This document shows, in pieces, positions 9,786-18,630 of a stretch of 64,000 nt of DNA; position 1 is the first letter of the stretch; the number at the start of each line of letters is the position of its first letter. Under the pieces are notes generated by a model that was given only the letters and a program-made list of their open reading frames with translations, did no database searches and was not told where the DNA came from. The translations under genes and the position numbers were made by a program. Source of the stretch: Roseburia rectibacter (GTDB lineage Bacteria; Bacillota; Clostridia; Lachnospirales; Lachnospiraceae); assembly GCF_014287515.2 (NCBI RefSeq), contig NZ_CP092473.1, forward strand, positions 3,259,501 through 3,323,500, given 5' to 3'.

Positions 9786-12050
9786 TTATTTCTTTGGAAT
9801 CTTTCCAAGTGCTGCTGCAAGTATCTTCGCCTGCTCTCCATCTGCATCGATTCCTCCCTGTGCCAGAAGTTTCTTTAACGGCTGTCTTGCAATCATAGCC
9901 ATCATTGTCTCTGGTATCTTTACATTCTTACCCATACCTCCAGCCACTGAACCCTGCATCTGCTTCATCATCTGCGCAAGAAGTGCCGCTCCCGCCGGTA
10001 CAGCCTGAATCTCTGCCATCGTGCTGTTTAACGAGAGATATCCGCCTTCTTCCTTTTCAGACTCTTCCTGTGGTTCTTCAAACCAGTTACAAACCTTTGT
10101 GGCATCCATAAAATACGCCGGATTTGGTTCACTGACCTTTTGGATCGTCATTTCATCGCTTAATGCCTCATGATCTGTACAGACAGCTTTTATCGTATGC
10201 TCTCCACAGATTGGAACCTCAAATTTAAATATATGCTCACCTTCCTGCTCCCCAAAGAGTTTTCCATCCACATAGAGGGCTATCCTTTTCTGGTTAGAGT
10301 AAACCTTAATCTCTGTGACCGTTTCTATACGGTCTGCATATCTTCTTCCGCAAAGATGAACGAACGGTTCATCGCTCCACCATGCCTTGTAAATATAGTA
10401 AGCATCCTTTTTCTCTTTTCTGTCAAAGGTGATAAGTCCCTTGTGATTTTTACCAGGGTCGCCCGCCTCATCTCGTCCTGCAGCAGCAAATTCAAACATA
10501 TTCCATACATAGGTGCCCCACAGGTATGGTCTTTGGGAAATCATCTCAAGCATATGCTCATGGTACACTGCCATATAGCTTTCTGTATAATCACCTTTTT
10601 GCGGCTTTGGTGACTGCAATTTAATTACCGAATCAGCACCATACTCTGTCAGTCCGATCACTGTATCCGGATGTTCTTTGTGGAACTGGTCAAAAAATGC
10701 ATCATTGTCTTCCATCTCCCCCACATACCATCCATAGTAGAGATTATAGCCTCTGATATCCGGGAGACTTACAAGCGGACTGTCTGTCTCAAGCATAAAC
10801 AGATTTGCCATTGCAGATACGCGGCTCTGATCCATTCTGTGAATCATATCGTTTAATATTCTATGATTTTCTAACAGATCCTCCGTTACCCCCTGTAAAG
10901 ATATTTCATTTGAGATAGCCCAGCAAATAATAGACGCATGATTATAATTCTGGACAATCAGTTCTTTCATCTGTGAGATCGTGTTTTCTCTTCCACCATC
11001 CATATGTACTGTGATATACGGTATCTCAGCCCATGCCACAATTCCTTTTTCATCGCACAGATCATAAAAATACTGGTCATGCTGATAATGTGCAAGCCGG
11101 ATTGAATTAGCTCCCACTGACAATATCAGCTCCATATCTTCCTCATGCATCTCTTTTGTAAGTGCATTTCCAACGCCCATCCTGTCCTGATGGCGTGATA
11201 CTCCCCTGAGCGGATAGCTCTCTCCATTCAGGAAAAATCCTTTTTCAGGGTCAAAGTAATAGTTCCGGCATCCAAATTTTGTGGTAACTTCATCAATTAT
11301 ATCACCGTTTTTCTTAAGTTCTGCTGCCGCTGTATATAAAAATGGATCTTTTAATCCATTCCACAGATGAGGATTATCAATGATAAGCGTTCCTGTATAA
11401 TGTCTGATTCCACAAAGTGCGTCCTCATCATAAATTGTCTGTGTGTCATCTTCCGGGATATAAAGTGTTACACTCTGCGAACCAGAATCTCCATTTACCA
11501 AAACACTGATCTCATCTGCATCACCACATACATATGCATCAAATCTGACCTCTGCGCTGCCATCCTCTTTCACTTCTGGTGTCACATAAAAACCTTTTCC
11601 ACCATAATAATCAAGGTCAAAATGGTTCTTTGGCACAGTGATAAGCCTCACATCCCTGTATAAGCCGCCATAAAATGTAAAATCTGCTTTCTGTGGATAT
11701 ACGTGGTCATTTGGGGAATTATCCACCTTGATTTCAAGCTCATTTTCATCCATAAGTCCATCTGTCAGATTTACATGATATGTAGAATAGCCTCCGTCAT
11801 GTGACGCAAGCTCCTTCCCATTCAGGCTTACCTTTGATGATGAATTTGCTCCGGTTATTTCAAGATATAACTGCTCTCCATCCTTAAGTTCCGGTTTTGC
11901 AAATTTCTTTGTGTAAATGCACTCTCCTCTGTAATAATCGGATGCGCTCTGTCCATCTGCTGCATTCCAGGTATGCGGAAGAGTCACTTTTTCGGTGACT
12001 CCCTCCTTTTCAAATATATAATTATCATTAAATAAATTTATTTTTCTCAT
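9786..12050 (-). CDS. GH2 beta-galactosidase/beta-glucuronidase family enzyme
   Basis: A 754-residue GH2 enzyme: N-terminal sugar-binding beta domain, immunoglobulin-like domain, then a TIM barrel with acid/base E382 (IICWAISNE) and nucleophile E469 (IGLTEYGADS). After the barrel comes a beta domain (about 540-640). A long extra tail rich in Met, Ala, Lys and Glu follows, with PLKKLLAQGG at 724-733, which resembles the tail of the GH3 enzyme at 38596. No signal peptide. It starts 2 bases after the stop of the symporter gene, whose 3' end carries the AAAGGAG ribosome site, so the two are tightly coupled. Its exact specificity cannot be read from sequence. Confidence 0.92.
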   Translation of the reverse strand: MRKINLFNDNYIFEKEGVTEKVTLPHTWNAADGQSASDYYRGECIYTKKFAKPELKDGEQLYLEITGANSSSKVSLNGKELASHDGGYSTYHVNLTDGLMDENELEIKVDNSPNDHVYPQKADFTFYGGLYRDVRLITVPKNHFDLDYYGGKGFYVTPEVKEDGSAEVRFDAYVCGDADEISVLVNGDSGSQSVTLYIPEDDTQTIYDEDALCGIRHYTGTLIIDNPHLWNGLKDPFLYTAAAELKKNGDIIDEVTTKFGCRNYYFDPEKGFFLNGESYPLRGVSRHQDRMGVGNALTKEMHEEDMELILSVGANSIRLAHYQHDQYFYDLCDEKGIVAWAEIPYITVHMDGGRENTISQMKELIVQNYNHASIICWAISNEISLQGVTEDLLENHRILNDMIHRMDQSRVSAMANLFMLETDSPLVSLPDIRGYNLYYGWYVGEMEDNDAFFDQFHKEHPDTVIGLTEYGADSVIKLQSPKPQKGDYTESYMAVYHEHMLEMISQRPYLWGTYVWNMFEFAAAGRDEAGDPGKNHKGLITFDRKEKKDAYYIYKAWWSDEPFVHLCGRRYADRIETVTEIKVYSNQKRIALYVDGKLFGEQEGEHIFKFEVPICGEHTIKAVCTDHEALSDEMTIQKVSEPNPAYFMDATKVCNWFEEPQEESEKEEGGYLSLNSTMAEIQAVPAGAALLAQMMKQMQGSVAGGMGKNVKIPETMMAMIARQPLKKLLAQGGIDADGEQAKILAAALGKIPKK

Positions 12051-12052
12051 AC

Positions 12053-13537
12053 TTACACATACTCCTTTATTACTTTTTCTTTCATCTCATTCTTCTTTGC
12101 CTCTATCCTCTTTTGTACCTGAACCATTTCCTCTTTTGTAAGTTTACAGTTTTTCATAGCTATAAGTGTCACAATCCATCCAAGAATTGGCATCCCAAAG
12201 TATATTATCATTGTCACCACAAAAATAGGGGTTGTAAGCGGCTCGTTCGGCTGTGGCATAGTATTTGTATATCCGATAATCGCCACGGCACCGGTTGCAA
12301 TGAGTGCTGCTAAGGAAGAGATCAGTTTATCAATGAAACTGTAAGTACCTGTAACAACGGCTGGTACATATCTTCCACTTCTGTCAAGCTCATAGTCAAT
12401 GATATCTGCCATAAATGATACATCCGCTGTGGTAACACACATTTTCGCTCCGTTCAGCACAAGAGTGAGTATGACATAAGCTATCATTGTAAATCCAAAT
12501 GTTGAGATTGTGCCCGGATCAATTACGATAAAGAATACAAGTGATATTACTGCAACTGCCATACATATCTTTGTCCATGTCACAATCGCATTTTTGCTGC
12601 CATATTTTCCTGCATATCTGGCTCCAAAGCCGGCAAATACGATCGAAGGAAGCATGCTTATCACAGAAAGCATTGTGGCAAGACTCATATTTCCAATAAT
12701 AATACCAAAAAGCATTGTTGTAATCACTGCCTGTGATGCTGTCTGCTGTGCAATTTTATCAGATGCCTGAGCGACAATGTATGCCTGTAATGGTTTATTT
12801 CCCTTTAATACATCAAGCATATCCTTTACTTTAAGTGGCTCCTGTTTCTTAATTCCCAGATAATATTCCGGCTTGTCATATTCTGAAATTCCTATGCATA
12901 CAAGCACAATGCCTGCTGCTGCCACAATCATGCTTACTCTCACTGCAGCTGACAAGAACTCCTGATTATATGTCCCTCCAAATTTCGGAAGTAATACCAT
13001 GTTAAGTATAACCGTCATTATCATAGGAACAAGATAGTTAAATGCTGTCTGCCATACTCCGATTGTAGGACGCTGTTTCGGATCATTTGTCATAATTGCC
13101 GGTAATGTCTGCGCTGTCATATTTGTAATTGTATAACCAATAACGTAAATTACATATAACAACGTAAACACAACGATTCCATGGCCCTTTGATGAGAACA
13201 CATCAAACATGGCAAGAAGTGCAATTGCTTCAATAACAAATCCTCCCAAAAGCAGTACCCTTAATCTTCCAAATTTCGTGTCCACCTTGTCATATATAAT
13301 TGCTAAAACAGGGTCTGTCACACCATCAAAAATACGTGTACATGTCAGAATAATTCCTATGACAGCTGTTGAAATTCCATATCCAACACTTGCACTATAG
13401 CTTGCCATACCAATTAAAGAATAAACCGTCATTCCAACCATTGCATTACATGAGTACAAAATAATCTGCCATAATTTTGCACGACGGTATTGCACACCGT
13501 CAATTTCACTTTGCGTTAATTTCTTTTCCTTCCTCAT
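12053..13537 (-). CDS. GPH-family sugar:cation symporter (MFS)
   Basis: A 494-residue membrane protein of the glycoside-pentoside-hexuronide:cation symporter family, with about 12 hydrophobic segments. Family-like features are the N-terminal cytoplasmic lead into the first helix, the RIFDGVTDPVLAIIYDK segment near residue 68 and FMADIIDYELDRSGRY around 370-385. It would import a glycoside or oligosaccharide with Na+ or H+. It is the first gene of the glycoside operon, with GGGAGG before the ATG, and is divergent from the AraC regulator at 13720. Placement at the head of a set of signal-less glycosidases suggests that its substrate is what they cleave. Confidence 0.92.
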   Translation of the reverse strand: MRKEKKLTQSEIDGVQYRRAKLWQIILYSCNAMVGMTVYSLIGMASYSASVGYGISTAVIGIILTCTRIFDGVTDPVLAIIYDKVDTKFGRLRVLLLGGFVIEAIALLAMFDVFSSKGHGIVVFTLLYVIYVIGYTITNMTAQTLPAIMTNDPKQRPTIGVWQTAFNYLVPMIMTVILNMVLLPKFGGTYNQEFLSAAVRVSMIVAAAGIVLVCIGISEYDKPEYYLGIKKQEPLKVKDMLDVLKGNKPLQAYIVAQASDKIAQQTASQAVITTMLFGIIIGNMSLATMLSVISMLPSIVFAGFGARYAGKYGSKNAIVTWTKICMAVAVISLVFFIVIDPGTISTFGFTMIAYVILTLVLNGAKMCVTTADVSFMADIIDYELDRSGRYVPAVVTGTYSFIDKLISSLAALIATGAVAIIGYTNTMPQPNEPLTTPIFVVTMIIYFGMPILGWIVTLIAMKNCKLTKEEMVQVQKRIEAKKNEMKEKVIKEYV

Positions 13538-13606
13538 AAAAAAACCTCCCTGGTATCTTTTTGTTAAATATGTTTTGATCTGTATTTACATTAACATATG
13601 ATCCAT

Positions 13607-13651
13607 GATATAGTTAGAGTAAATTTGATATAAATAGTATTATTTTGATAT
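13607..13651 (-). promoter_or_regulatory. Candidate AraC-controlled promoter of the glycoside operon
   Basis: Two identical TTTGATAT boxes (13624-13631 and 13644-13651 on the + strand) are exactly 20 bp apart, that is two helical turns, as expected for the tandem half-sites of an AraC-type activator. Read leftward, the near box lies where a -35 element should be, and TATATC (13612-13607) is a possible -10. The weak -35 fits an activator-dependent promoter. The region lies between the symporter gene and the divergent AraC gene. Confidence 0.5.
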
Positions 13652-13719
13652 TTGTATAAAAATCACAGTCTGCCGCCCGCAGCGGTATCTGATAACATAT
13701 ACATGACGGGGGATATCTA

Positions 13720-14910
13720 ATGAATGAGAAAATTTTCATGGGATTTGTAGCAAATATACTGGGCATCAGAATCTGCAGTATTGCAAATGATAATGCCTCT
13801 CTTGATTCATTTGAACAGCAAAATTGCTTTGAAAAAACGCTTCAGCCGATGTACACCGCAGAATATCTGCATTATCTGCTGGAAAATGCAAAAAAAGACG
13901 TATTTTATGAGATTACAGACTATCTGAATACAAATCTGATTCTATTTTGTTTTGATAATACCTGTTACCTGCTGGGTCCCTATGTAAAAAATACTTTTTC
14001 ATCACTGGAAATGCAGGAATTATTAGCATCCCACAAACTACCTGCAAGCATTCTGCTGCCACTGAAGCTATACTATGATCAGTTTCCACAGCTCAGCTAT
14101 TCCATGATCCACGGTACCGTACTTGCTGCCATGCGTACCTTTATCCCAAATACACCTGAATTTTCTTACAGAAAGCTGACCGGATTCCATGAGGAGCTCA
14201 AGACAGATAAGCTGATTTTAGAATCCAATAATACCTATTATCAAATCATAGACAGATATGAAACGGAGAATTATTTTCTCAGAAAAATATCAGATGGGGA
14301 TATAGACGGTGTCCGTATGGCTTTTGAGAGTATAGCAAGCAATTACTATGCCAACACCTCCCAATCACAGCGTTCTCTATATTCTACCGACTGGAATGGT
14401 TTTGCCATCCTTAGAACTCTTGCCAGAAAAGCCGCTGAGGCCGGTGGCTGCCCTGTGGTAAAAATAGATGAAATAGCACAAGAAAGTATCCAGAAATTTG
14501 CCTCCGCAAGAACCGGATCTGAACTGGATAAGATTCAAAAAGATATGCTGATCAGACTGACCCAGGCTGTTCATGATACAAAGCATATGTCACAATACTC
14601 TCCCGTTATCCGAAATGTACTAAACTACATCTCCATCAACTATTCACAGGACATTTCCCTGCACGAATTATCGGATACAAATCATGTAAGCGAAGAACAC
14701 CTGTCCCGTCTGTTTAAAAAAGAAATGGGTATCACCCTGACCGCATATATAGCAGATTTACGCACAAAAAAAGCTGCCGAACTCTTAAAGACCTCCATGC
14801 TTTCTGTTGCGGAAATTGCAATGTATGTAGGATATCCTGACAGCAATTACTTCGTGAAAGTATTTAAAAAGCGATATGGGATGACACCATCCGCATATCG
14901 CTCGTACTAG
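13720..14910 (+). CDS. AraC-family transcriptional regulator
   Basis: A 396-residue regulator. The last 100 residues form the double helix-turn-helix domain (DISLHELSDTNHVSEEHLSR, then SVAEIAMYVGYPDSNYFVKV and RYGMTPSAYR). The N-terminal 290 residues are an unclassified sensory region typical of long Firmicute AraC proteins, with no clear cupin. GGGGGATATCTA precedes the ATG. It is divergent from the symporter/GH operon and convergent with rhaD (a 3-base gap, no terminator seen), so it probably activates the operon and perhaps rhaBAD in response to rhamnose or a rhamnoside. Confidence 0.92.
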   Translation: MNEKIFMGFVANILGIRICSIANDNASLDSFEQQNCFEKTLQPMYTAEYLHYLLENAKKDVFYEITDYLNTNLILFCFDNTCYLLGPYVKNTFSSLEMQELLASHKLPASILLPLKLYYDQFPQLSYSMIHGTVLAAMRTFIPNTPEFSYRKLTGFHEELKTDKLILESNNTYYQIIDRYETENYFLRKISDGDIDGVRMAFESIASNYYANTSQSQRSLYSTDWNGFAILRTLARKAAEAGGCPVVKIDEIAQESIQKFASARTGSELDKIQKDMLIRLTQAVHDTKHMSQYSPVIRNVLNYISINYSQDISLHELSDTNHVSEEHLSRLFKKEMGITLTAYIADLRTKKAAELLKTSMLSVAEIAMYVGYPDSNYFVKVFKKRYGMTPSAYRSY

Positions 14911-14913
14911 CTT

Positions 14914-15735
14914 TTATTTTTCATATAAAAATTCTTCTGGCAGTGTAACATGAAAGTCTTTCGCAAGATGACGGAAATTATCCGGTGTGATGGTCTGCAG
15001 CTTATCCGGTCTCATGGAAAGCATTTTTACCAGAATCTCCGCGGATTTTTCTGCGGTGTGCATCAGACCAAACGTCAGGTCAAAATCTTCCCCGGCCGCA
15101 AACATACCATGATGTGCCCAGACCGCAAGATCATATTTTTTCATCAGTTCACTGGTTGCAACTGCGATCTCCCTGCCGCCCGGTACCATCCACGGAACTA
15201 CGCCAATGCCTGCCGGGAATACGACCGGACATTCGGTTGCCATCTCCCAGAGTTCTCTCGTAAACACTTTATCTTCCAGCGGCAGAACAAACGTCAACGC
15301 AATGATGTTCGTGGTGTGCGCGTGGTATACGACACGGTACTTCGGGTTCTGTATCTTCTTCACTTCCAGATTCATCAGATGGCTTGGCAGTTCTGATGTC
15401 GGTCTGCCTCCATTTACCAGTCCCCATACGATGCGGTAATTTTCGCCTTTTTCATCCAGTTCGATCATACAGATGGAATCTTCCGGTTTAATGATGACGT
15501 TGCGGAAATATTTGCCGCTTCCGGTCACAAGAAAATATTCTCCCGCCAGATTTGGAACGGATGTCCCGATCGGCTGCCACTTCTTTGCCTCAAAGTTTTC
15601 TTTTACGGATTCTATTTCCTCCGGTTTGACACGATAGGACAGATTTCCGCCATTTCTCTCATGCCATCCCTGCTCCCATCCGTCGTTCGCCATACGGATA
15701 AATCCTTTTACAAATTCTGCATCTATAAATTTCAT
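14914..15735 (-). CDS. rhaD: Rhamnulose-1-phosphate aldolase
   Basis: A 273-residue class II aldolase that cleaves L-rhamnulose 1-phosphate to dihydroxyacetone phosphate and L-lactaldehyde. Zn ligands and catalytic residues are recognisable: E115 in RPTSELPSHL, H138 and H140 in VYHAHTTN, and the His pair in VWAHHGMF near 208. The length matches Escherichia coli RhaD (about 274). AGAGGGAAACGAAC precedes the ATG. It is the third gene of rhaB-rhaA-rhaD, separated from rhaA by 75 bases in which I see no clear hairpin. Confidence 0.96.
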   Translation of the reverse strand: MKFIDAEFVKGFIRMANDGWEQGWHERNGGNLSYRVKPEEIESVKENFEAKKWQPIGTSVPNLAGEYFLVTGSGKYFRNVIIKPEDSICMIELDEKGENYRIVWGLVNGGRPTSELPSHLMNLEVKKIQNPKYRVVYHAHTTNIIALTFVLPLEDKVFTRELWEMATECPVVFPAGIGVVPWMVPGGREIAVATSELMKKYDLAVWAHHGMFAAGEDFDLTFGLMHTAEKSAEILVKMLSMRPDKLQTITPDNFRHLAKDFHVTLPEEFLYEK

Positions 15736-15810
15736 GTTCGTTTCCCTCTTCTCTGTAATTTTCAGGTATTCACAAATCCCCGTCTAATTTGCTATATGCT
15801 ATTTTTTCAG

Positions 15811-17061
15811 CTATGCTCTCTTTACTAACACTTCGCGCTCATATTTTTCAATCTCATCATAGAAATGAAGATCATCACACACGCCTTCCCTACGGCAGTA
15901 TTCTTCCCAGACTTCTCCGATCGGGAGCATTTTCACAGCCTCATTCATCACCATGAGTTTCCCCATCTGATTGGTATCCTGAAGTTCCTTTAACATCTCA
16001 TTCGGTGTGCACAGAGCCATCAGAAGTGCTTTCTGCCAGCTGCGGAAACCGGTTGCAAGTGCTGACACACGGTTAATGCTTGCATCAAAGTAATCTAATG
16101 CCATGTAAACACGGTCTAATGCGTGATCTCTTACGATCTCTTTTGCCATCTCTTTTGTCTCATCATCCAAAATCAGCACATGGTCGGAATCCCAGCGCAC
16201 ACCCCTTGTAATGTGAAGTGCAAATTCTGGGTAAAAACAGAGCATTGCCGGGATCTTATCGGACACATACTCTAACGGATGATAATGTCCGTTGTCCATA
16301 AGCGGCATACATCCATCGTGCAGTGCCGCAAAGCTCAGCGTAAACTCCGCAGAACCTACCGTATAAGACTCCACACCTATTCCAAACACTTTTGATTCCA
16401 CACACGGTTTTACAAGATTTTTATCATACGGCTCTGAGAGGATCTGCTCGATCGAATCCTTATAGCGGAGACGCGGTCCCATACGGTCTGCCGGAACATC
16501 CTTAAATCCATCACCGGTCCAGATGTTCATCACACACGGCATTCCGGTCTCTTTCGCAAAATATTCCGAAATACGGATACATGCTTTTCCGTGGTTGATC
16601 CAGAACTTTCTCGTCTCCTCGTCCGGGCTTGATAAGGTCAATCCGTCCTTTACTTTTTCATGGGAGAAAAATGTAGGATTGAAGTCAATTCCCATGTTGT
16701 GTTTCTTTGCAAATTCTACCCATTTTGCAAAATGCTTTGGCTCTAAGGCATCGCGGTCTGCAAATTCTCCCGATCCAAAAATCGCATAAGATGCATGGAT
16801 ATTCAGCTTTGCCGTTCCAGGCATCAGTTTCATTGCCTCTTCCATATCTACCATGAGCTGTTCCGGTGTCTTCGCACGTCCCATATAATTTCCGGTTGTC
16901 TGGATTCCTCCGGTCAGTCCTCCGTCATTATCAAACCCGATCACATCATCAAGCTGCCAGCAGTGCAGTGATACCGGAACCTTTTTCAATATCTCAATTG
17001 CCTGATCTGTATCCACACCTAATGCTGCATATTTTGCTTTTGCTGCTTCGTAACCTGTCAT
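15811..17061 (-). CDS. rhaA: L-rhamnose isomerase
   Basis: A 416-residue isomerase converting L-rhamnose to L-rhamnulose, close to the usual family length of about 418. Family segments visible include the N-terminal SLHCWQLDDVIGFD, LMDNGHYHPLEYVSDKIP and the metal-binding VRWDSDHVLILDDE. AAAGGAAAAG stands before the ATG. The gene follows rhaB by 16 bases and precedes rhaD. All three enzymes of the phosphorylated rhamnose route are therefore present. A rhamnose mutarotase (RhaM) is not in the window. Confidence 0.97.
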   Translation of the reverse strand: MTGYEAAKAKYAALGVDTDQAIEILKKVPVSLHCWQLDDVIGFDNDGGLTGGIQTTGNYMGRAKTPEQLMVDMEEAMKLMPGTAKLNIHASYAIFGSGEFADRDALEPKHFAKWVEFAKKHNMGIDFNPTFFSHEKVKDGLTLSSPDEETRKFWINHGKACIRISEYFAKETGMPCVMNIWTGDGFKDVPADRMGPRLRYKDSIEQILSEPYDKNLVKPCVESKVFGIGVESYTVGSAEFTLSFAALHDGCMPLMDNGHYHPLEYVSDKIPAMLCFYPEFALHITRGVRWDSDHVLILDDETKEMAKEIVRDHALDRVYMALDYFDASINRVSALATGFRSWQKALLMALCTPNEMLKELQDTNQMGKLMVMNEAVKMLPIGEVWEEYCRREGVCDDLHFYDEIEKYEREVLVKRA

Positions 17062-17077
17062 ATTTTACTTTTCCTTT

Positions 17078-18496
17078 CTATTCTGTATCCTGATTACTTG
17101 TAAAAATATTTATTTCAAACGACTCTGCAATACATGCCCTTGCTGCCTTTAGGTCTTTTAGTTCTCCCGCCGCGATCATCTGTGCAGCAAAGTTTCCGAC
17201 TGCTGTTGCCTCTGTCGGCCCCGCATATACGTTTTTCCCTGCATACTCTGCCGTCAGTTCATTTAAATAATGTGCGTTTGCCCCGCCGCCGACAATCTGT
17301 ATTCTGGAATAATCAATACCTGTCAGTTTTTCTATTTCCTCTGCCGTTTTTGCATAATACTTTGCAAGGCTGTGATAAATGACCGCGGCTAATTCACCAA
17401 TTGTCTGCGGAATCTGTTCCCCTGCTTCTTCGCATGCCGATTTTACTTCCGCTGTCATATTTTCCGGTGCAAGAAATCTCGCATCATTGACATCTACAAA
17501 GGATCTGATCGTTTCTTTTGATGCAAGTGCACAAATTTCTCCAAATCCCATATCCGGTGCGCTTTCTTTTTTCACTGACTGTATCATCCATAATCCCATG
17601 ATATTTTTCAGATAGCGGAATCTGTAATCATAACCGCCTTCATTTGTCATGTTATGCTGCATACTGACTTTGCTGCAATCTGCCTCTTTTAACTCTGTTC
17701 CCATCAATGACCATGTGCCGGAACTGATATAAAGTGCATGCTCCTCCTGCGTTGGAACTGCCATCACCGCAGAAGCAGTATCGTGCGTTGGCGGAAGAAC
17801 TACTTTACAATCAAATCCAACCCTGTTTTGAATATCTTCCGTCAGTCTGCCTAATTCATATCCCGGATTTTGAATTTTATGGAAAATTCTTCGAGGATAT
17901 CCAAGCATATCTATCAATTCAATATCCCAATCTTTTGTCACAGGATTCACAAGCTGGGTCGTTGTCGCATTTGTATATTCCTGTACCTTTTTCCCAGTTA
18001 ATAGAAAATGAAAATAATCCGGTATCATTAACATACTTTTTGCCCACTCAAGCTGCCCCGGCTGCTGCTCTTTGACTGCCATCAGCTGATAGATCGTATT
18101 GAAAATCTGTTTCTGTATTCCAGTTCTTCCGTATAAATCGTCTTCCGGTATAAACTCATATACTTTCCTGCCCATATCTTCCGTCCGTCTGTCCCGGTAC
18201 GCCACTGCATCCCCGATACGTTCATCATTTTCATCCAGCAGAACAAAATCGACTGCCCATGTATCAATACCCATACTATATGGGATTTTTCCTACCATGG
18301 CACATTTTTTCATCCCAGTCAGAATCTCTTGAAATAACTGGTCCACATCCCATACTTTGTGACCATTTTTTTCAATCATGCCATTTGGAAAACGATATAT
18401 CTCTTCCAAAACAATTTTGCCGTTCTCCAGGTGCGAAAGCATATGCCGTCCGCTTGAAGCACCGATATCCACAGCCAGATAATATTTTGTATTCAT
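17078..18496 (-). CDS. rhaB: Rhamnulokinase
   Basis: A 472-residue FGGY-family carbohydrate kinase phosphorylating L-rhamnulose at C1. It has the N-terminal ATPase fold motif DIGASSGRHML, the substrate segment SMGIDTWAVDFVLLD, YISSGTWSLMGTE in the middle and the nucleotide-binding GGGANAHYLNELTA near the C-terminus. AAAGGAGTAAGG precedes the ATG. It is the first gene of rhaBAD. A conserved 65-bp hairpin element begins 34 bases upstream of its start, leaving little space for a conventional promoter between the element and the gene. Confidence 0.96.
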   Translation of the reverse strand: MNTKYYLAVDIGASSGRHMLSHLENGKIVLEEIYRFPNGMIEKNGHKVWDVDQLFQEILTGMKKCAMVGKIPYSMGIDTWAVDFVLLDENDERIGDAVAYRDRRTEDMGRKVYEFIPEDDLYGRTGIQKQIFNTIYQLMAVKEQQPGQLEWAKSMLMIPDYFHFLLTGKKVQEYTNATTTQLVNPVTKDWDIELIDMLGYPRRIFHKIQNPGYELGRLTEDIQNRVGFDCKVVLPPTHDTASAVMAVPTQEEHALYISSGTWSLMGTELKEADCSKVSMQHNMTNEGGYDYRFRYLKNIMGLWMIQSVKKESAPDMGFGEICALASKETIRSFVDVNDARFLAPENMTAEVKSACEEAGEQIPQTIGELAAVIYHSLAKYYAKTAEEIEKLTGIDYSRIQIVGGGANAHYLNELTAEYAGKNVYAGPTEATAVGNFAAQMIAAGELKDLKAARACIAESFEINIFTSNQDTE

Positions 18497-18529
18497 CCCT
18501 TACTCCTTTCCTTCTCTTTTGCTGAATTT

Positions 18530-18594
18530 AAGATATCAAAAATAAGGACAGTTTTTTAGACTCTCATTCGACTAAAAAACTGTCCTTATTTTCT
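18530..18594 (-). repeat. 65-bp hairpin repeat, copy 1 (terminator or leader of rhaBAD)
   Basis: A near-perfect copy (63 of 65 bases) of the element at 31901-31965. The core is a perfect 21-bp stem (18539-18559 with 18572-18592; arm AATAAGGACAGTTTTTTAG plus AA) around the 12-nt loop ACTCTCATTCGA. Leftward, the stem ends in TTATTTTTG, so it can end the chemoreceptor transcript. It also lies 34 bases in front of rhaB. The loop and flanks are conserved too, which a plain terminator would not need. The flank contains TTTGATAT, the box found at the glycoside promoter. Confidence 0.8.
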
Positions 18595-18630
18595 CTTCGT
18601 AATACTTTTCGTCTTTCTTTTATTTTGTCT

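Noticed and set aside
14905..14920. Bidirectional terminator between the AraC gene and rhaD
   Set aside because: The convergent genes are 3 bases apart and no inverted repeat is seen.
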